The position numbers were made by a program, and so were the translations under genes. From NCBI RefSeq assembly GCF_000002425.4, contig NC_037255.1, positions 24,145,389-24,209,388 on the forward strand: a stretch of 64,000 bases of DNA, read 5' to 3'. This document shows, piece after piece, positions 1-12,784 of the stretch (within the stretch, counting starts at the first letter, position 1; each line of letters starts with the position of its first letter). The notes under the pieces are model-generated. The model did not search any database, had not been told where the DNA came from, and was given only the letters and a program-made list of their open reading frames with translations. The stretch comes from Physcomitrium patens (taxonomy: Eukaryota > Streptophyta > Bryopsida > Funariales > Funariaceae).

Positions 1-1100
1 TAAAGTTGTAAAATTTATTATAGATAATATATCAAGTTGATAAATTTCTTATAGATAATATATGAAATTTTTATAGATTTATTAAAATAATTCCTAAAAT
101 TAAGAACCCTACTTTTTAAATAACACATTATTTACATTGTTACTAATAAATAATAATAATAATATTGCTTTAAAAAATTCTAAATCTAACTACTTTGACA
201 ATACTTTGCTTATATAAAGTATTCTATGTTAATATTCTTTACTAAAGAACTATGAATTTATTTTCTTTATAACAATATATTTACACCATTACTTAGAAAA
301 TAATATTCTTACAAAGATATTGTCTGTAACTTTCTTAAGTAGCTACTTAAGAATACTAAAAGACTTATTCTTTTTTTAATATTATTGTATCTATGTTTAC
401 AATTAATATGTTTTAGAAAAAAATTAACTAACTGTTTTATAAGTTTTATAATGATGTAAAAAAAAAGTAAAAAGTAAAAAGTGTTTTATCTAAAATATTT
501 GTTCATATTTTCAAAAAATTGGTAAACTTCTCAAGATTACAAAGATTATTTTATCATGTGTGATTTTACTTTGAAAACGTTGTCAAAAATCTTACAGAAT
601 CTCATTTATTGTCCTTATATTTGTTTGATTGATTCCATTGACCTGAAATATTACTGAAGTTTCCAAAGACATTTAATTCTCGCCAAATTCTTATTTAGTC
701 AACAGTTGTGGCTCAGCAGTACAATTTTAAAAAATAGTAACCTTATTTTGTTAAAGACACTTAATTTATGAAGAACTTCAAACTTTAAAATGTTGCCTAA
801 TCCGTTTTAATGAGTTCTGTTTGTTGAAAAATTGGTTTGATTGCCTTCATATGTACAATAAAGTTACGGAAAAATGCTAAAACCTTCTTCAACAAAAACA
901 AGAAACCAATATCAGTAACAGTTTTTGCTGTAACACATTCAGTCATCACAACAAAGCATGCATCACTGATAATTCACAAACAATTTTTGTTACTATACCA
1001 TCAAAATATTCAAACTGATACGTCCAAAACCATAAAACTTCATCTCTCTCACAACAAATGCTTCCTACTTCATCCCCGAACACTCAAATGCTATTCAATT
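1..1100. other. AT-rich stretch, no gene seen
   Basis: The sequence is very AT-rich with short homopolymers. The only open frame of note (837-1109, plus) has no recognisable domain and a composition typical of chance frames in AT-rich DNA. No repeat shared with the rest of the window was noticed. Confidence 0.6.
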
Positions 1101-3500
1101 TTAATGTAACAAAACGATGTGAACTCTCTATTCCAAAGCCAAAACAAGACAATGGAATGGACAAAGTGAAGCCTTTCTGGGCTTTAGAAGCACCCTGATG
1201 ACCGAAGACAAAAGAGGATCTTAAAATACAACTAATTATAAATAAATGAAAACAGAGTGAAACAAACAAACTGCCTTTACATGTTCGAGACAAAACCTCG
1301 CAACGCAACATCAACAAGAGCAGCTGCTGCGAGGATGGTGGCAGTTTGTTGGGGCGAGGACCTCGGCCATAAATCTACTCAACGAAGGCTGCGTGGGCAA
1401 GACCCACAGATGAGCAACAGCTTCGGAAGAAAGCATCGACAACTGGCGAAAAATGCAGGCGTTGATGGTGATGGAAACGGTCACCGACTGCAACAGTTGC
1501 GATATCTAGATGGCATGGCAGGAGGAACGAATGGACTTTGAGCTCTGGATGTGGCTTGCCTACCTCGCTACCATTCGAAAATGAATGCGAAGAGGAGCCA
1601 TCGAAGACAATGGTTATCGATGCCGACCTGCGACGGAGGGTATTCAATCGGCTCATCTGCAGTCGCAGGTTGGGTCGAGGGCTGGCCGGTAGTGACGATC
1701 GGTGTGGAGGTGTGTCGGAGTTGGGCTTGAATTGCAGCCAAGTCTCTGGAGAAGCTTGAAGTGGACGATGGACCTTCCGGATCCTGGACTTAAAAGAGAA
1801 GAGCGGCAGAGATTGCAGTCCATGCCCGCGTCGAACTTGCTGTTCAATGCCCAGCCTGCCAAAATGGCGGCCACCAGATACAAGCACATGTTGAGGACCA
1901 ACATGGGCGTGGCTAACCCTTTTCCTCGTGCAACTGCCATGGCTGCAATTCCAGAGAGTTCCTGGGTCTACTTGACGATGCCTACACGCACATCTGCGGC
2001 ATTATCAGCGCTGACCGCCAAGACGAGAAGCTTGTGCTAAAGTTTTGATTGCAGTGTTGTTGTGGGACTAGCTGTTACCTGTTACTAAATTCAGACACCC
2101 AGTGGCCGTGACGCCATCGCCTGTGAGACATTGCCACCCCAACCGGTGGGCAGATGTCGCCTCAACATGAAAAAAACGTCGGGAGGATCGGTGTGGAGGG
2201 GTTGCACATCGCTCCTTTCCGCTTGAGTTGTGGGAGTTGATTTGTGTAGGTCAATGACCAACGTGATGAATCTTCTGCATGGTCAGTGCTAGTTTTGCGC
2301 ATTGAGGATGTCAGCAATGCGCATTCAACCAAACCTCCCGGAAACCCATCCGACTAGTGTGAGCTGACTTCAAACAAATACAAGGACAAATCATAATTCA
2401 CAAAACCTTGCTAAAATTACACTGTGCACCGAATGGACTGGAATTATTCAACTTGAGTTGCCTGTTTCTTCCACAGGTTGCTCTTCCTCGTTGTCGACAA
2501 GGTGCGAGCTGGAGTCGGCTACGACAACTGTAGCGCTGTTGCCTTTTCGGAGAACAGCGGGACTTAATTTCTGTAACATATACCAGGTGATACCGCACCC
2601 ATATGGACATTTCCAACAGGCCTGCGAAACTAGTATCCACGTGCCGTTCCAACAGCTCACCCAACTCTTATTCTCGGGACGAAAAAAATATCAAAACAAA
2701 CACACAAATACTTTCATTAGAAACTGGTGTCAATTTTCAATTCCCTGCTTTTGGAAACTGGGCAAGAATTGTTTCAAGGTCGGTGGAGGAGATGCTTCCA
2801 CAGATGCTAGAATCTGCTGTAGGAATCGAGACAAGTCCACCACCGTCGAGCGCCGCTTCGGACCCAGGCTTCGTAATATCAAGGACCAGACTTAGAAAAC
2901 CCCCCATGCTGAGTCTACAAACGACTGCACTCACTCGTGGCCCATGCACATCCAACACAGAGAAATGACTCACATTGACCAGGCATTTTCTGCACATGCT
3001 ATCTGTGCTTCGAGAGAATGCACCCAACATTGTTGGTTATTTCCGATCAGTTCCTAATGCCAAATTCAGTTCTAAACAAGCATATCGAAAACCTCCGATC
3101 TGATCTTCTTTCTGCGCTGGATCTCCATGGGACCTGCTCAGAGCCTGACATGCTTGCTAGCTTGCATTTAAGGGCTTTGAATTTATTCACTAGTGGAATT
3201 TAGATTCTTCATACTTTGCCAACACATTTTTTTAATGGTCGACGCTGTTGTGATCGAATGAGTAATCGTTGGAGATGCTCAAAGACTAATGAACATAGTG
3301 TTGATTTTAATGGTGAGTTTGTGCAAACTGTGGTGTGTTTCAACCTCAAAAGCGCGTGTTTTGATTTGATAGTGGGTGTTAGCAGAAGGGATGGGTTGGT
3401 ATATGAAGAACTGAGAATAACTTTTAACTACAAAAGGAAGGCAAATTCTACCTATGATTGTAAAATAACATTGAAAAATTTGGCAGTTTAAATTTTAGTT
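1100..3500. other. GC-richer unique region, possible decayed host locus
   Basis: Base composition changes abruptly from the AT-rich flanks, and no part of this stretch recurs elsewhere in the window. Minus-strand frames at 2737-3030 (97 codons) and 2448-2660 (70 codons, acidic tail) have protein-like composition and could be exons, but no family was recognised and no convincing splice sites join them. Plus-strand frames at 3018-3203 and 3216-3491 are equally unassigned. Apart from the AWPM-19-like fragment, no product is proposed. Confidence 0.35.
1653..1940 (-). CDS. AWPM-19-like membrane protein, N-terminal exon or fragment
   Basis: The frame starts at an ATG at 1940 and reads MAVARGKGLATPMLVLNMCL, followed by a hydrophobic stretch ending AGWALN. 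This charged start plus first transmembrane helix resembles plant AWPM-19-like proteins (stress-related, four-helix plasma-membrane proteins). After about residue 40 the frame loses the hydrophobic character the family should keep (second helix and the loop before it are not visible) and stops at residue 95. Either an intron begins here or the gene is broken; short hydrophobic runs occur in other minus frames further down (1300-1600) but were not joined convincingly. Identification rests on the first 35-40 residues by recall, without a database search. This is the best evidence for a plant host. Confidence 0.42.
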   Translation of the reverse strand: MAVARGKGLATPMLVLNMCLYLVAAILAGWALNSKFDAGMDCNLCRSSLLSPGSGRSIVHFKLLQRLGCNSSPTPTHLHTDRHYRPALDPTCDCR

Positions 3501-3683
3501 GTCATATGTGATATCCAAAATAGTTGTCATTGCAAAATATCCATCATATTTGATGAACCTAGCACAAGGATGAATATAGTATATGTGCAGTTCTGAATTT
3601 ACTGTTCTTATTAATTTACCCTATTTTCTACATTTCTTGCACTTAAATAAAGTATACAGTGATTTGATTGTTTGTTTGATACA

Positions 3684-3710
3684 TTTTTTTTTTTTTTTTT
3701 TTTTTTTTTT
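3684..3710. repeat. T27 homopolymer
   Basis: Uninterrupted run of 27 T. It could be the tail of an old minus-strand poly(A) insertion, but no LINE or SINE body or target duplication is visible beside it. Confidence 0.9.
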
Positions 3711-5475
3711 CATATCGCAATTAATTATTAAGTGATTGTATTGTTGTTACAAGTCCTAAGCACTAAATAAAGAATATTTTCTATTTTTAAAAATATTTTT
3801 TATTATAATAAATCTATGATTTTTTATAGAATGATATTAAAAAATACTTACTAACATAGATAACCAACTTGTGGCAAGGAATCTTAATTAATTATTGTAT
3901 ATTTGTTCACTAATCTTATTAATTAAAAAAATCCTACTTGAAAGTTTAATAAAAATAAGAAATCTTTGTACAACCTTTATAAAAGCAAAACACATTTTTA
4001 GTTTATTTGGTGGTATTATAATTCCAGAAACAATTGTATAACTCTTAATATATTTTCAACTTGTTTTGTGTAGTATAAGACAAATCTCAATAATTTACAT
4101 AAATGAAAAAGTTGCACTTTTGCACAAAACATTATATTAAAGCTTCCTTAAAGAATTTTTCTTGGTTTGATTATGATACTTTTTTCAATTTGATTTTTTT
4201 AGAATGGTTCTCATTAGCAAAATATTAACGATTTTTTAACTTTTTATTATAAACAATTAAGTTAGATATACCAGGACTTATGGCAAAAAATATTATTGTG
4301 TAATTTCTTGCTTTTGCAATTGATGCAATATTTATTAGGTAAGCAAAAATTCACTGAAATACTTTAAAATTTTATATTTTACTGCATCTAAATAAATTTT
4401 TAAATAAGACACATATAAAATTTACATAAATAAGATCTATGATTTTTTACATATATATTTTTTATATTTTTAATTTTTTAATATTTTCATGAACTGTAAT
4501 AAATTTTTATTTTTGTTTATTGGAGAGATATATTACAATTACATGATTCTATGACAGTTTTAAAACTTTTTGAATGAGAAGTTTTACACATTATTTTGTT
4601 CTGTTGCTGTAATAACTTTAGGTCATGTACATCCTAACTCTCCCTATTTATTATAAAGTCCATATTTATTTTGCCTAAGTTATCTTGTTAAAATTCCTAT
4701 ATTAAAGGAAAAGATATCTGTTAAATATTTCATAACTGTATATGTTCATCTTTTTATAAATGTAAATATATTTTCTTAGTATAATTTAGTATTTTTTTAG
4801 TTCAAATATAAACTCTTATCTTAAAACAAGAGGATATTGCATTTGATTTTAATTTTTTCAAAAATTAAAACTAAAAATTAATGATACAATGTAATTTTTT
4901 AAAATAAAAATGAATAAATAAAAATAATTATATTTTAATACATACTTATCAAGTATTATATTAAATTTTATTTAAGAAATATATAACAAAAACTAAAAAT
5001 CTAAAAATCTTTAGAAAGACATATTTTGTATCTTAATTTTTATAAAAATCACATTAATATTTTCACTATTTTTTTCATGATTATGAATCATTTTGTATAC
5101 ATCTTCAAAAACATGTAAAACAAAAAAAAATCCTTTCTTTGTTGTAAATTGAAATCTGAATTTATTAATAATTTAATATTAATGAAATAATATAGATAAT
5201 TTATAATATATTACATCCATTCCAAAATCAGATAATAATCATAACTCGTTGATACAAAAATATATTTTATAATAAATAATCGGTAATTTCTATAATTTTA
5301 AATTTTTTAAAAAAATATATATCGAAATTCATATTTTTATTTTTCTATTAGACATAGAAAATTCTAAAAAAAATAAACATCAATGTACAAATTCAAAGGA
5401 AAATTTGTAAAATACTTTTAGATTTGAATATGACATATTAGTATATTTAAAGGACTTAATTAATCATTTTAATAT

Positions 5476-5478
<3 letters not shown>

Positions 5479-5507
<29 letters not shown>
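5479..5507. repeat. TA dinucleotide microsatellite
   Basis: Perfect TA repeat of about 14 units in AT-rich intergenic DNA. Confidence 0.9.
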
Positions 5508-5510
<3 letters not shown>

Positions 5511-5825
5511 TTATAAAATATTTACATAATGTAATTTTTTTTGTCGTTGAGACATAAAATAAAAATAATAGATCATATATTTGATGACAATGGCATTGAA
5601 TGTTGTAAATGTTAAGTTATTACTAAATAAATTAAGACTTAGGTATAGAGTACAAGCTTCAATAAACTTGGATATTTTAATTTATGATTTCCTAATTCAT
5701 AGTTATACATAATTTAAAGATTCAATATAATATATAGATATATTTTTTATTTTGATATTTTGTATACAAAATTAATTTAATTTATAATAAGAAAATATAA
5801 CCTTGACAAGAAATTAATTATATTG

Positions 5826-5829
<4 letters not shown>

Positions 5830-5866
<37 letters not shown>
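5830..5866. repeat. AT dinucleotide microsatellite
   Basis: Perfect AT repeat of about 18 units in AT-rich intergenic DNA. Confidence 0.9.
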
Positions 5867-5872
<6 letters not shown>

Positions 5873-6531
5873 ATAAATAATGATTGTTATATATAATAAA
5901 ATATAGTATCATAAATAAATCATAAAGTATGCAATCTAAACCAAATATAAATGCATAATAAATTTTCTTTTAAAGAAAGATGATGAATTAATATACAAAT
6001 AAGTTAAGCTATTTTTTAAACTATAAAAGGAAGATCTAAGAATGCATGTGTAAATAGAAAAACTCAAGCTTTATTAAAATGACTAAACCACCACATCCAA
6101 GCAAATCCTTACAATACAAGATTTTTTTATTCAAAATCACTCATAAGATTTGACTTAATAAGAATATTAAGTTAAGCATTTTTATCTATTTAAGAATTTA
6201 AATTTTAGTTGATTCTAATAAAGTCAACTAATAAAAAATTTCAATGCATAAAAAACCACTAAAGCAAATTAAATTGCTTACATTTCACATGATTGTGTAG
6301 ATAAAGATTATTACATATAATAGCATGAGTGTCATATATCAATCATAAAAAATTCAATCTAAATCAAATAAATACATAATTAAAATATTGTCAAGTACTT
6401 CTTCCATCTCCCTTCTCCTAGTTGATTAAAAGTTCCTTCACTTATTTAAAATAATGATACATACATATTTAAAAACAAATCCCACAATGATGTTATTACA
6501 AATTATACAAATCCAAACTAATATTATATTA

Positions 6532-7062
6532 TGGATATACATATTTACTTAAATAATCACCTATATGATTAAGTAGAAGTAGGAAAAAGTAAATTAATTT
6601 CATAATATCTTTTAGAGAAGCTTCTTAAAAGTTTCATAGATGTAGTTTTGACTTTACATGTGTTTGTAATTGATTGGTAGGTTAGAAATTTGGTCAATAA
6701 ATCAAACACATATTACATATGTTCGTAGCTTATGGAATAATCTAACTATATGGCATACATACAAAAACCTTGTCTTACAAGAAGATATGTGTTTTATAAA
6801 GTCAACACATGTTGAAGGTCTTATAAAACATTGCCACATAGCTCCTAATTAGATAGTATATATGGAGGAAAGAATGAAGCCTTTTATACTCATGTCAACA
6901 CCTTTCTAGTCTTTACTCTTATTTCAAGACTTTCTAATCTTGTTATCTTTAGTAATATCTATTCTAATTCAATATATTACCATCTTTGAATGACTTTCTA
7001 ATCTTTTTGATTAATATAAGAGTGTATCAAGATTTCTTTCATTGAGATTCATGTCCTTAATA
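6532..7062 (+). repeat. Element I 5' LTR (decayed)
   Basis: Aligns along its length with the LTRs of C (41423-41973, 47062-47613), including the block around GTCAACACAT and the TATATA region, and ends just before TTTGACAAGAAT, the decayed primer site. The left boundary is approximate, set by a shared TATGGA start with the LTR of G. Confidence 0.65.
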
Positions 7063-7895
7063 ATTTGACAAGAATCATAACTTATTATTCGTGTTTTTTT
7101 TTTTTATAGAAATGAGTTAATTATCCCACTTCTATTATAGTATTTTTAAAAGTTATGAACTATGTACCTTTAATTTAATTTATAGTCTTTTAACATTATA
7201 TATATATATATTTTAAAAAATTATCTTTCTTTATGAAAACTTTTATTTAATATTAGAAATTATGGATTATCTTCTTTTAATTTAATTTTTTGATTTTTTT
7301 GAGTTGTACATGAAAGATAAAATTATAGATGCTATTTTTGATAAAATTAAGAATTGATTTGTAATTATTTTAAATCTTCAGAAGCTTATCAATATTCTTG
7401 GGATAGAAATCTCACGTATCTCTAATATAAATTGTACAGATACTATTCCTATGCTCATAGAAGAAGTCAATAATAAAATTTAAAATTTGTACCAAAAAGT
7501 TGTGCAATTAAGAAAAGTAAGTTGATTAAGTTCACAACTAAATCCAAAAAGTCTTGGTACTACAAGTATAATAAAAGCAAAGATAAGTATGTTGAAGAGG
7601 TTTTATAGAATTGGATCAAAGTTTCAAAGGTTATTACAATAAATAAAGCTTTATATAAGATTACATCTTTCTCAATGCCTTTATGGATTTATTCAAGTTT
7701 GATTTATAAGAGATTTTTTTTATAAAAATCCTATTTCTTGATTTTTACTTTTGATAGAAAAAGATTCATAACTATTCTAAAATTTGAATTTATTTTTAGA
7801 AGTGTTTACAAGTACATTTAAAAAAAATCATTAAAAAGAGTAACAAAAATCAAGCATGCATCTCTATGACAAAGATTATGTTTAGCTACCTATTA
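7063..7895 (+). pseudogene. Element I gag remnant, 5' part
   Basis: AT-enriched sequence, from about 7380 recognisably similar to the G gag region at 48770-49150 (for example the stretch around 7600-7700 against 48820-48900). Stops and frameshifts fill all frames. It ends where G inserted. Confidence 0.6.
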
Positions 7896-8429
7896 TGGAA
7901 ATAGAGAAGTATTCTAGTAAATACTTAAATGATTAAGTAAGGATAGGTAAGAATAGATAAAAGTGGATTAATTTTATAAGACCTTTTCGAAAAGCTTTCT
8001 AAAAGCTTCATAGATGCTGCTTGACTTTACATGTGTTTGTAGTTGATTGGTAAGTTAGAAACTTGGTCAACAAGTTAATCACGTATTGGTAGCTTGTGGA
8101 ACAAGGTCATTATGTGGCGCACATATAGAAAACTTACCTTGCATATTAAAATATGTGTCTTACAAAGTCAACACGTTTTGGAGGTTCTATAGGATATCGC
8201 TATATATCTCTTAGTTAAGAGTATATATGGAGGCAAGAATAAAGCCTTCTTCACTCTTCTCAATGCCTTTCTAGTCCTTAGTCTTATTTCAAGATTTTCT
8301 AGTTTTCTTGTTTTTGGTAATAGCCATTCTAGTTCAATATTATATCATCTTTGAATGACTTTTTAGTTCCTTTCAGTGATACACAAGTGTGTTGAAGATT
8401 TTCTTTCTTCAAGATTCATGTCTTTGACA
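7896..8429 (+). repeat. Element G 5' LTR
   Basis: Matches the LTRs of C and I over about 530 bp and ends in TTTGACA. The following TTTGACAAGAG corresponds to the primer-binding region of C. D inserted about 15 bp downstream. The start is approximate because the terminal bases have decayed. Confidence 0.7.
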
Positions 8430-8444
8430 ATTTGACAAGAGTAT

Positions 8445-9020
8445 TGTTGTTTTCATTGCGTTCAAGCTTCAGTAGACTAAAGCAATTGAACTAATAGAGG
8501 TTGGTTCAAACGTGGGAAAAGACTGGTTATATGAATTGGGTCTGTTAGTGCTACAATTGACTGTACTTTGGCTATTTGAAATCAATTATCAAACTACAAA
8601 ACACCGAGGCTTATTACTTCCATCTTAATTCAATCCATAATCCATTCTACGATTATCAATTCAACAATACTTCTCTCAATCACAATTCTTCATAAGCAAA
8701 TAATAAAAAAAATAAAGAGGTAGCACCAAGCTTATTCAAAGAGTCAATCTAGCTCTCGGCTTATGACTCTCACAATCTGGCTCTCGGCCTATGACTATCA
8801 CAGTCTGGCTTTGATCTCTCTTTCTTCAACCTATTTATCCCACCAAAAAGATGATCCATCAGCCAGTGGATTCCAAAGGTTATGACTCTTTGAATTCTTA
8901 ACTATTTATTCTACTAACAACCTACTGTTACCAATTAAATTGCCTAACCATCAGTCTAATTTTTAAAGTTGTCAATAACCAATCAGTAACTTATCACAAA
9001 ATTTATTCACCTATTCTACA
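8445..9020 (-). repeat. Element D 3' LTR
   Basis: Direct repeat of 48157-48708 over about 560 bp (shared blocks such as CAAGCTTCA, AAATCAATTATCAAACTAC and TTCCAAAGGTTATG). It starts TGTT and ends TACA. The left border is fixed by the perfect AGTAT duplication. Confidence 0.88.
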
Positions 9021-9035
9021 TAGTCCCACTCCTAA
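9021..9035 (-). promoter_or_regulatory. Element D polypurine tract
   Basis: Read on the minus strand, the bases just before the 3' LTR are TTAGGAGTGGGACTA, a purine-rich run in the position expected for second-strand priming. Confidence 0.65.
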
Positions 9036-9105
9036 TTGTGTAGCGTCCTCGCAAATATTATTTAGCCTCAATTTATGAAGACGTAGCAGCATTGTCGTAT
9101 TACAT

Positions 9106-10777
9106 TGTCGTGTTGTAACACGAGTATACTGTGAAAATATAAAGAAAGAAGACTTTTATTAATGTTCAATTACCTCGAATATTGGGAGCAATGACCAATT
9201 CCAGTACAAATACTGAGAGGCTAGGTTCAGTCACCCCGTTACAGTCAGCCGGGGCATACTAAAATGCTCCGTTCGATTCCAATAAGGGGAGTCAGCAGGA
9301 AGGGAAAGGACCAATTCACACGACGGGTGAGCCTGGTTCGAAGAGCTAATTGGATCCAATTTCAAGAATCCAATCCAGGTCCTCTTACCCAATATGAGAC
9401 CTGAATTGGTCGAGCAACCCAATGCAGTCTAATTAAGGGAAAATCCACATCTTACTACGGGCCTCAGCTAATCTGACGCGAAGGACGATTTTGATCCAAT
9501 TACGGGAACATCTGGGTCTTACTACTGGACTCTTAGCCAATATGAGACCTGAATTGGTTGGGCGACTCAATGTGGTCCCGATTACGGGGTTTCGATTCTA
9601 TTTCAGGCTGTCCTGTTCTCTGTGCCATTTCAGAGAATGTTGTTTTTGATAAAAGGATCTCTTAAAGGTAAAAATGGAAGAGAAAGCTCTGACGGCGAGA
9701 GCCAATTCTGGATCCAAGACGGAAAGAGCCAATTCCGGATCCAAGATGGAAGGATCCAATTCCGGATCCAAGACAGAAGATTGAAGAAATTCAAAGGCTA
9801 GGGTTTGAAAGAGGAGAGAATTAGGATTAAAGGAGAGGAAGGTTAAGAAATAGGGGGGGGGGATTTTTTTCAGATCGGATTTTTTTTAGATCAAAGAGCT
9901 AGCTTCAAGCTCTTTTCAAGGTCACTAGTTTGGTTTCATTAGGGTTTGTGAGGAGAGAGCAATCGCTGCTCAAAGTCAGTGTTTATTTTGGTGTTTCGGA
10001 TTTTATATAAAACATTGATGGTTTGCATTCTCAATCGGTTTGTGTAAGTCGTGTAGCATCTATAGATCAAAATTTGGTATTGTCTGGATAGTTGGGTGTG
10101 CTAAGTGTATACAAAAATTTGTATTAATCTAACAATGCAATCAAGAGATATCTAGGTTTTAGTACAAAGGATTGTCGGAAGTTGGTAGTCTAGGGTTGGA
10201 TAGGGTTTCTGGGATATCTGAAGATCTACTAGTTGGATCGACGTAATTTTTGGCTTGGTAATAGAAGATTTGGAGATCAAGCGGCTATTCAATTTTGAGC
10301 TAGAGTTAATGGTTGACAAAGGAGAAATCACTTCTGGAGTTTTTACATCAAATTTCAAGGTTGCGGCCGAGTGTCATCAGTGTGGTTTTTGGGCGTTTTC
10401 TTGCAATCTGTAAGTTGGATTGGGCTGAAATTTTTTGAGCATATAGAAGGCTTATACTGGTATTTGGGTGCAAAATTTCACACTAAGTGAACGGTTGAAT
10501 CAAAAGTTACAGCTTTTCAAAGCTCACTGGCTAGGATTAGGGCTTGTTAAGAAAAACAAAAGCAACTTAATTATAAAAGAAATAAAGCAATTGAAATATT
10601 GTATGGTTAAAATGACTATGAGGAGTGTTTTTAAATACTTGAAAATTGATATTTCAATTATATTCTTCATACATGGATAAAATCTATTAGGGTTTCTTTG
10701 TTATTTGCAAAAACAACTATACCTTCCACAGCCAGATACCCAGTGTATTCCCGAACAAGACAACACGTAATACGACA
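9106..10777 (+). repeat. Element A 5' LTR
   Basis: 1672 bp, starting TGTCGTGTTGTAACACGA and ending AATACGACA. The 6-bp ends TGTCGT/ACGACA are inverted repeats, and a second inverted repeat TCGTGTT-GT-AACACGA lies at the very start. It differs from the 3' LTR at a few dozen positions by eye, mostly transitions. A G10 run is at 9853-9862. Confidence 0.92.
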
Positions 10778-10781
10778 TAGG

Positions 10782-10799
10782 TGGTGAACCCGACGTGAA
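10782..10799 (+). promoter_or_regulatory. Element A primer-binding site
   Basis: TGGTGAACCCGACGTGAA starts four bases after the LTR and would pair with a tRNA 3' end including CCA. The same site occurs in E (one change) and B (C-to-T changes). The tRNA species was not identified from memory. Confidence 0.75.
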
Positions 10800-11043
10800 T
10801 GCTTGGGGTGGAAGGCATTGGATTTTGTATGTGGTTATTTGGATTGATGGTGCAAGATGACAAGGTTGATTTTAGAGTTTTTAAAAGACTTGGAGCTTTG
10901 GAGGATATTTTGAAAAGCAATGGTGATATTTGGATTATTATGGAATATATTATGGCTTTATAGACATCTTGGGGCATTTTGAAGTATCATAAGTTATTTA
11001 TTGGAGCATTTCAAGGGATATTTTTTTAACATTGTGGAAGAAA

Positions 11044-12597
11044 ATGGAAGATATTTCAATGAAGTCTTTGGATAGGTTGAATACTTTGGATGGACCAAAT
11101 GTTAAAGAGTTTTTTGAGGCTTTTTGTATATTTATGGAAGAACAACAAAAGATACAAGCAATTGAAAGGGATATCACAAAGGCATTATAAGGAATTTTCA
11201 ACAAATTTGGGAGGTTTAACAGATGCAACATCACTAAGTTTTTACAAGTTTATACATGTGAGATGGAGACATGCCAAATCCCTGAGGCAAAGATGATTTC
11301 AAGCTTTTATTTGGCTATTGAACCTGAGATTCATAAAAAGGTGAAGAGATTACTTGAAAGGGGTGTGGAGACATGGTCAAAATTTCAAGAACTTTTGAAG
11401 AAAGAATTTATTGATGCAAATGAGGATAAGATTACCAAGCGATAGTTTTTAGATTGGATAGAATTACAACCAGGCACGCATATGGATCTTTATGAATTCT
11501 TGAAAGAATTTGAAAAGAGGTTTTATCAACTGTCATCCTCAAAGAGACAGTCATTGGATGCTATAAAAATAGAATATTTTTAAAATGGTCTTGATGATGC
11601 CATGGGAGACAAACTTTTTATACTTCTTACAGATGAGTCTACGGAGAGTGGTTGTACTAACAATTGGGAAGAGTTGAAAGAAGCAACAATTCTTTTAGCA
11701 AAGCAACAAAGAGCACAAGCTAAAGGAGTTGGAGTATGGTCTAAGAAATCTTCTACTTTGGCTTCTATATCATCTTTATCAATACAAGGGATTAATCTTG
11801 AAAAAAGAGAAATGGAACAGCAACTGGAGGACTTCGAAGGAGGAGCCAATTTTTTGCAAATGAAAGAAAGTGGATCTTTTATCAAGGATGGTAAAGGAAA
11901 GAACAAAGACTTTAATCAAATTATTACTATGGAAGGTCAAAATATCAAAAAAATTGAAGGCAATATGGAACCCAAGGATTTAGAAATTAATGACAATAAG
12001 GATGAAAATTATGGCTATTCTACATTGAATATGTTTATGCAAGTGGATGATGGCAATTTGGATGGAACATCTCATGGTGGTAAAACAGATTATGGTGAAA
12101 GTTACAAGATTTTTCAAGAACATGAGGTTTCACAAGGCTATGAAATTTTTCAATATTATGAAGTAATACAACATATTGAGATAACACAAGGTTATGATGT
12201 TTCACAAGGATGCATTCAAGAAGAAATGAAGGATGTTTTACAAGGATACATTCAAGAAGAAATGATAGATATTTCACAAGATAATGTGGTGAAAGAAGAT
12301 TATGGAATCAAAGGTAAAGGTACTAAATCAATGGCTTTAATGAAGTTAATTGTGAGTACTAATTTTTTGGACCAAGATCAAGGTTACATGGATAATGCAC
12401 ATGTATTGGGGGCACAATTGGATTTTGATAAGAAAAAGATTCATCATGAAGTGTGGAATTCAAAGGTTGAAAATCTAAAAATCTTCAAATATAAAGACAT
12501 GGGCAATGGATTTAAGGATTATATGGACGTCTTAAATCAAGCATGGAATCAAAGGAACAAGAAAAAAGATACAAGCAAGATGTATGTGGCCATATGA
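11044..12597 (+). pseudogene. Element A Gag-like protein (broken)
   Basis: The first part (11044-11600) aligns with the capsid-like half of the Gag of E: motifs NITKFL, the block around ETWSKFQELLKKEF, FLDWIE, and LLAKQQ near 11700. Breaks are a stop at about 11188, frame changes near 11200, TAG at 11443 and TAA at 11581. From 11602 one frame stays open for 331 codons; after the gag match it becomes a glutamine- and tyrosine-rich region with short repeats (SQGYEIFQ, IQEEM) at about 12110-12290. No CCHC zinc knuckle is visible, unlike the Gag of E. With protease and polymerase absent, this would be the only product of the element, likely a particle protein. Whether the repeat-rich tail has a role is unknown. 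Confidence 0.7.
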
Positions 12598-12772
12598 AAG
12601 AAGTTTCAATTAAATCTTTCCATTTCAAAATTTGTACCTCGCCAATGGTTTGGTCATGTACAAAGTTGGATGTTTCCAATTTACTTGTACAAGATGGAAA
12701 CATGGATTTTTGGTATTGAATAAAGAATAATGGTGTACTGAATTTGGCACATACCGGAGGATGTGCAGGTTC

Positions 12773-12784
12773 AGAGGGGGTGGA
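12773..12784 (+). promoter_or_regulatory. Element A polypurine tract
   Basis: AGAGGGGGTGGA directly abuts the 3' LTR. The identical string precedes the 3' LTR of E on its strand (33193-33204), and one base differs in B (16228-16239). Confidence 0.85.

Larger units (their letters stand above)
3500..6531. other. AT-rich intergenic DNA, no gene seen
   Basis: About 3 kb of very AT-rich sequence without a coding frame of note. It holds a T27 run and two TA microsatellites, listed separately. No similarity to the retroelements further right was noticed until about 6530. Confidence 0.65.

Noticed and set aside
837..1109. 90-codon plus-strand open frame
   Set aside because: AT-rich composition without domain, signal or neighbour support; chance frame.
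2448..3030. Minus-strand frames that could be exons of a host gene
   Set aside because: Composition is protein-like, but no family was recognised, no splice pair could be chosen, and the plus strand has equally long frames.
7063..7895. Independent small gene between the two old chromovirus LTRs
   Set aside because: The sequence aligns with the chromovirus gag of G and resumes at 61858, so it is part of element I.
10782..10799. tRNA gene at the primer-binding sites
   Set aside because: Only the 18-base complement of a tRNA 3' end is present; no cloverleaf can be formed with the flanks.
12035..12277. Minus-strand frame in A with repeated FLLECILVKH units
   Set aside because: Antisense shadow of the IQEEM/SQGY repeats in the Gag tail of A.
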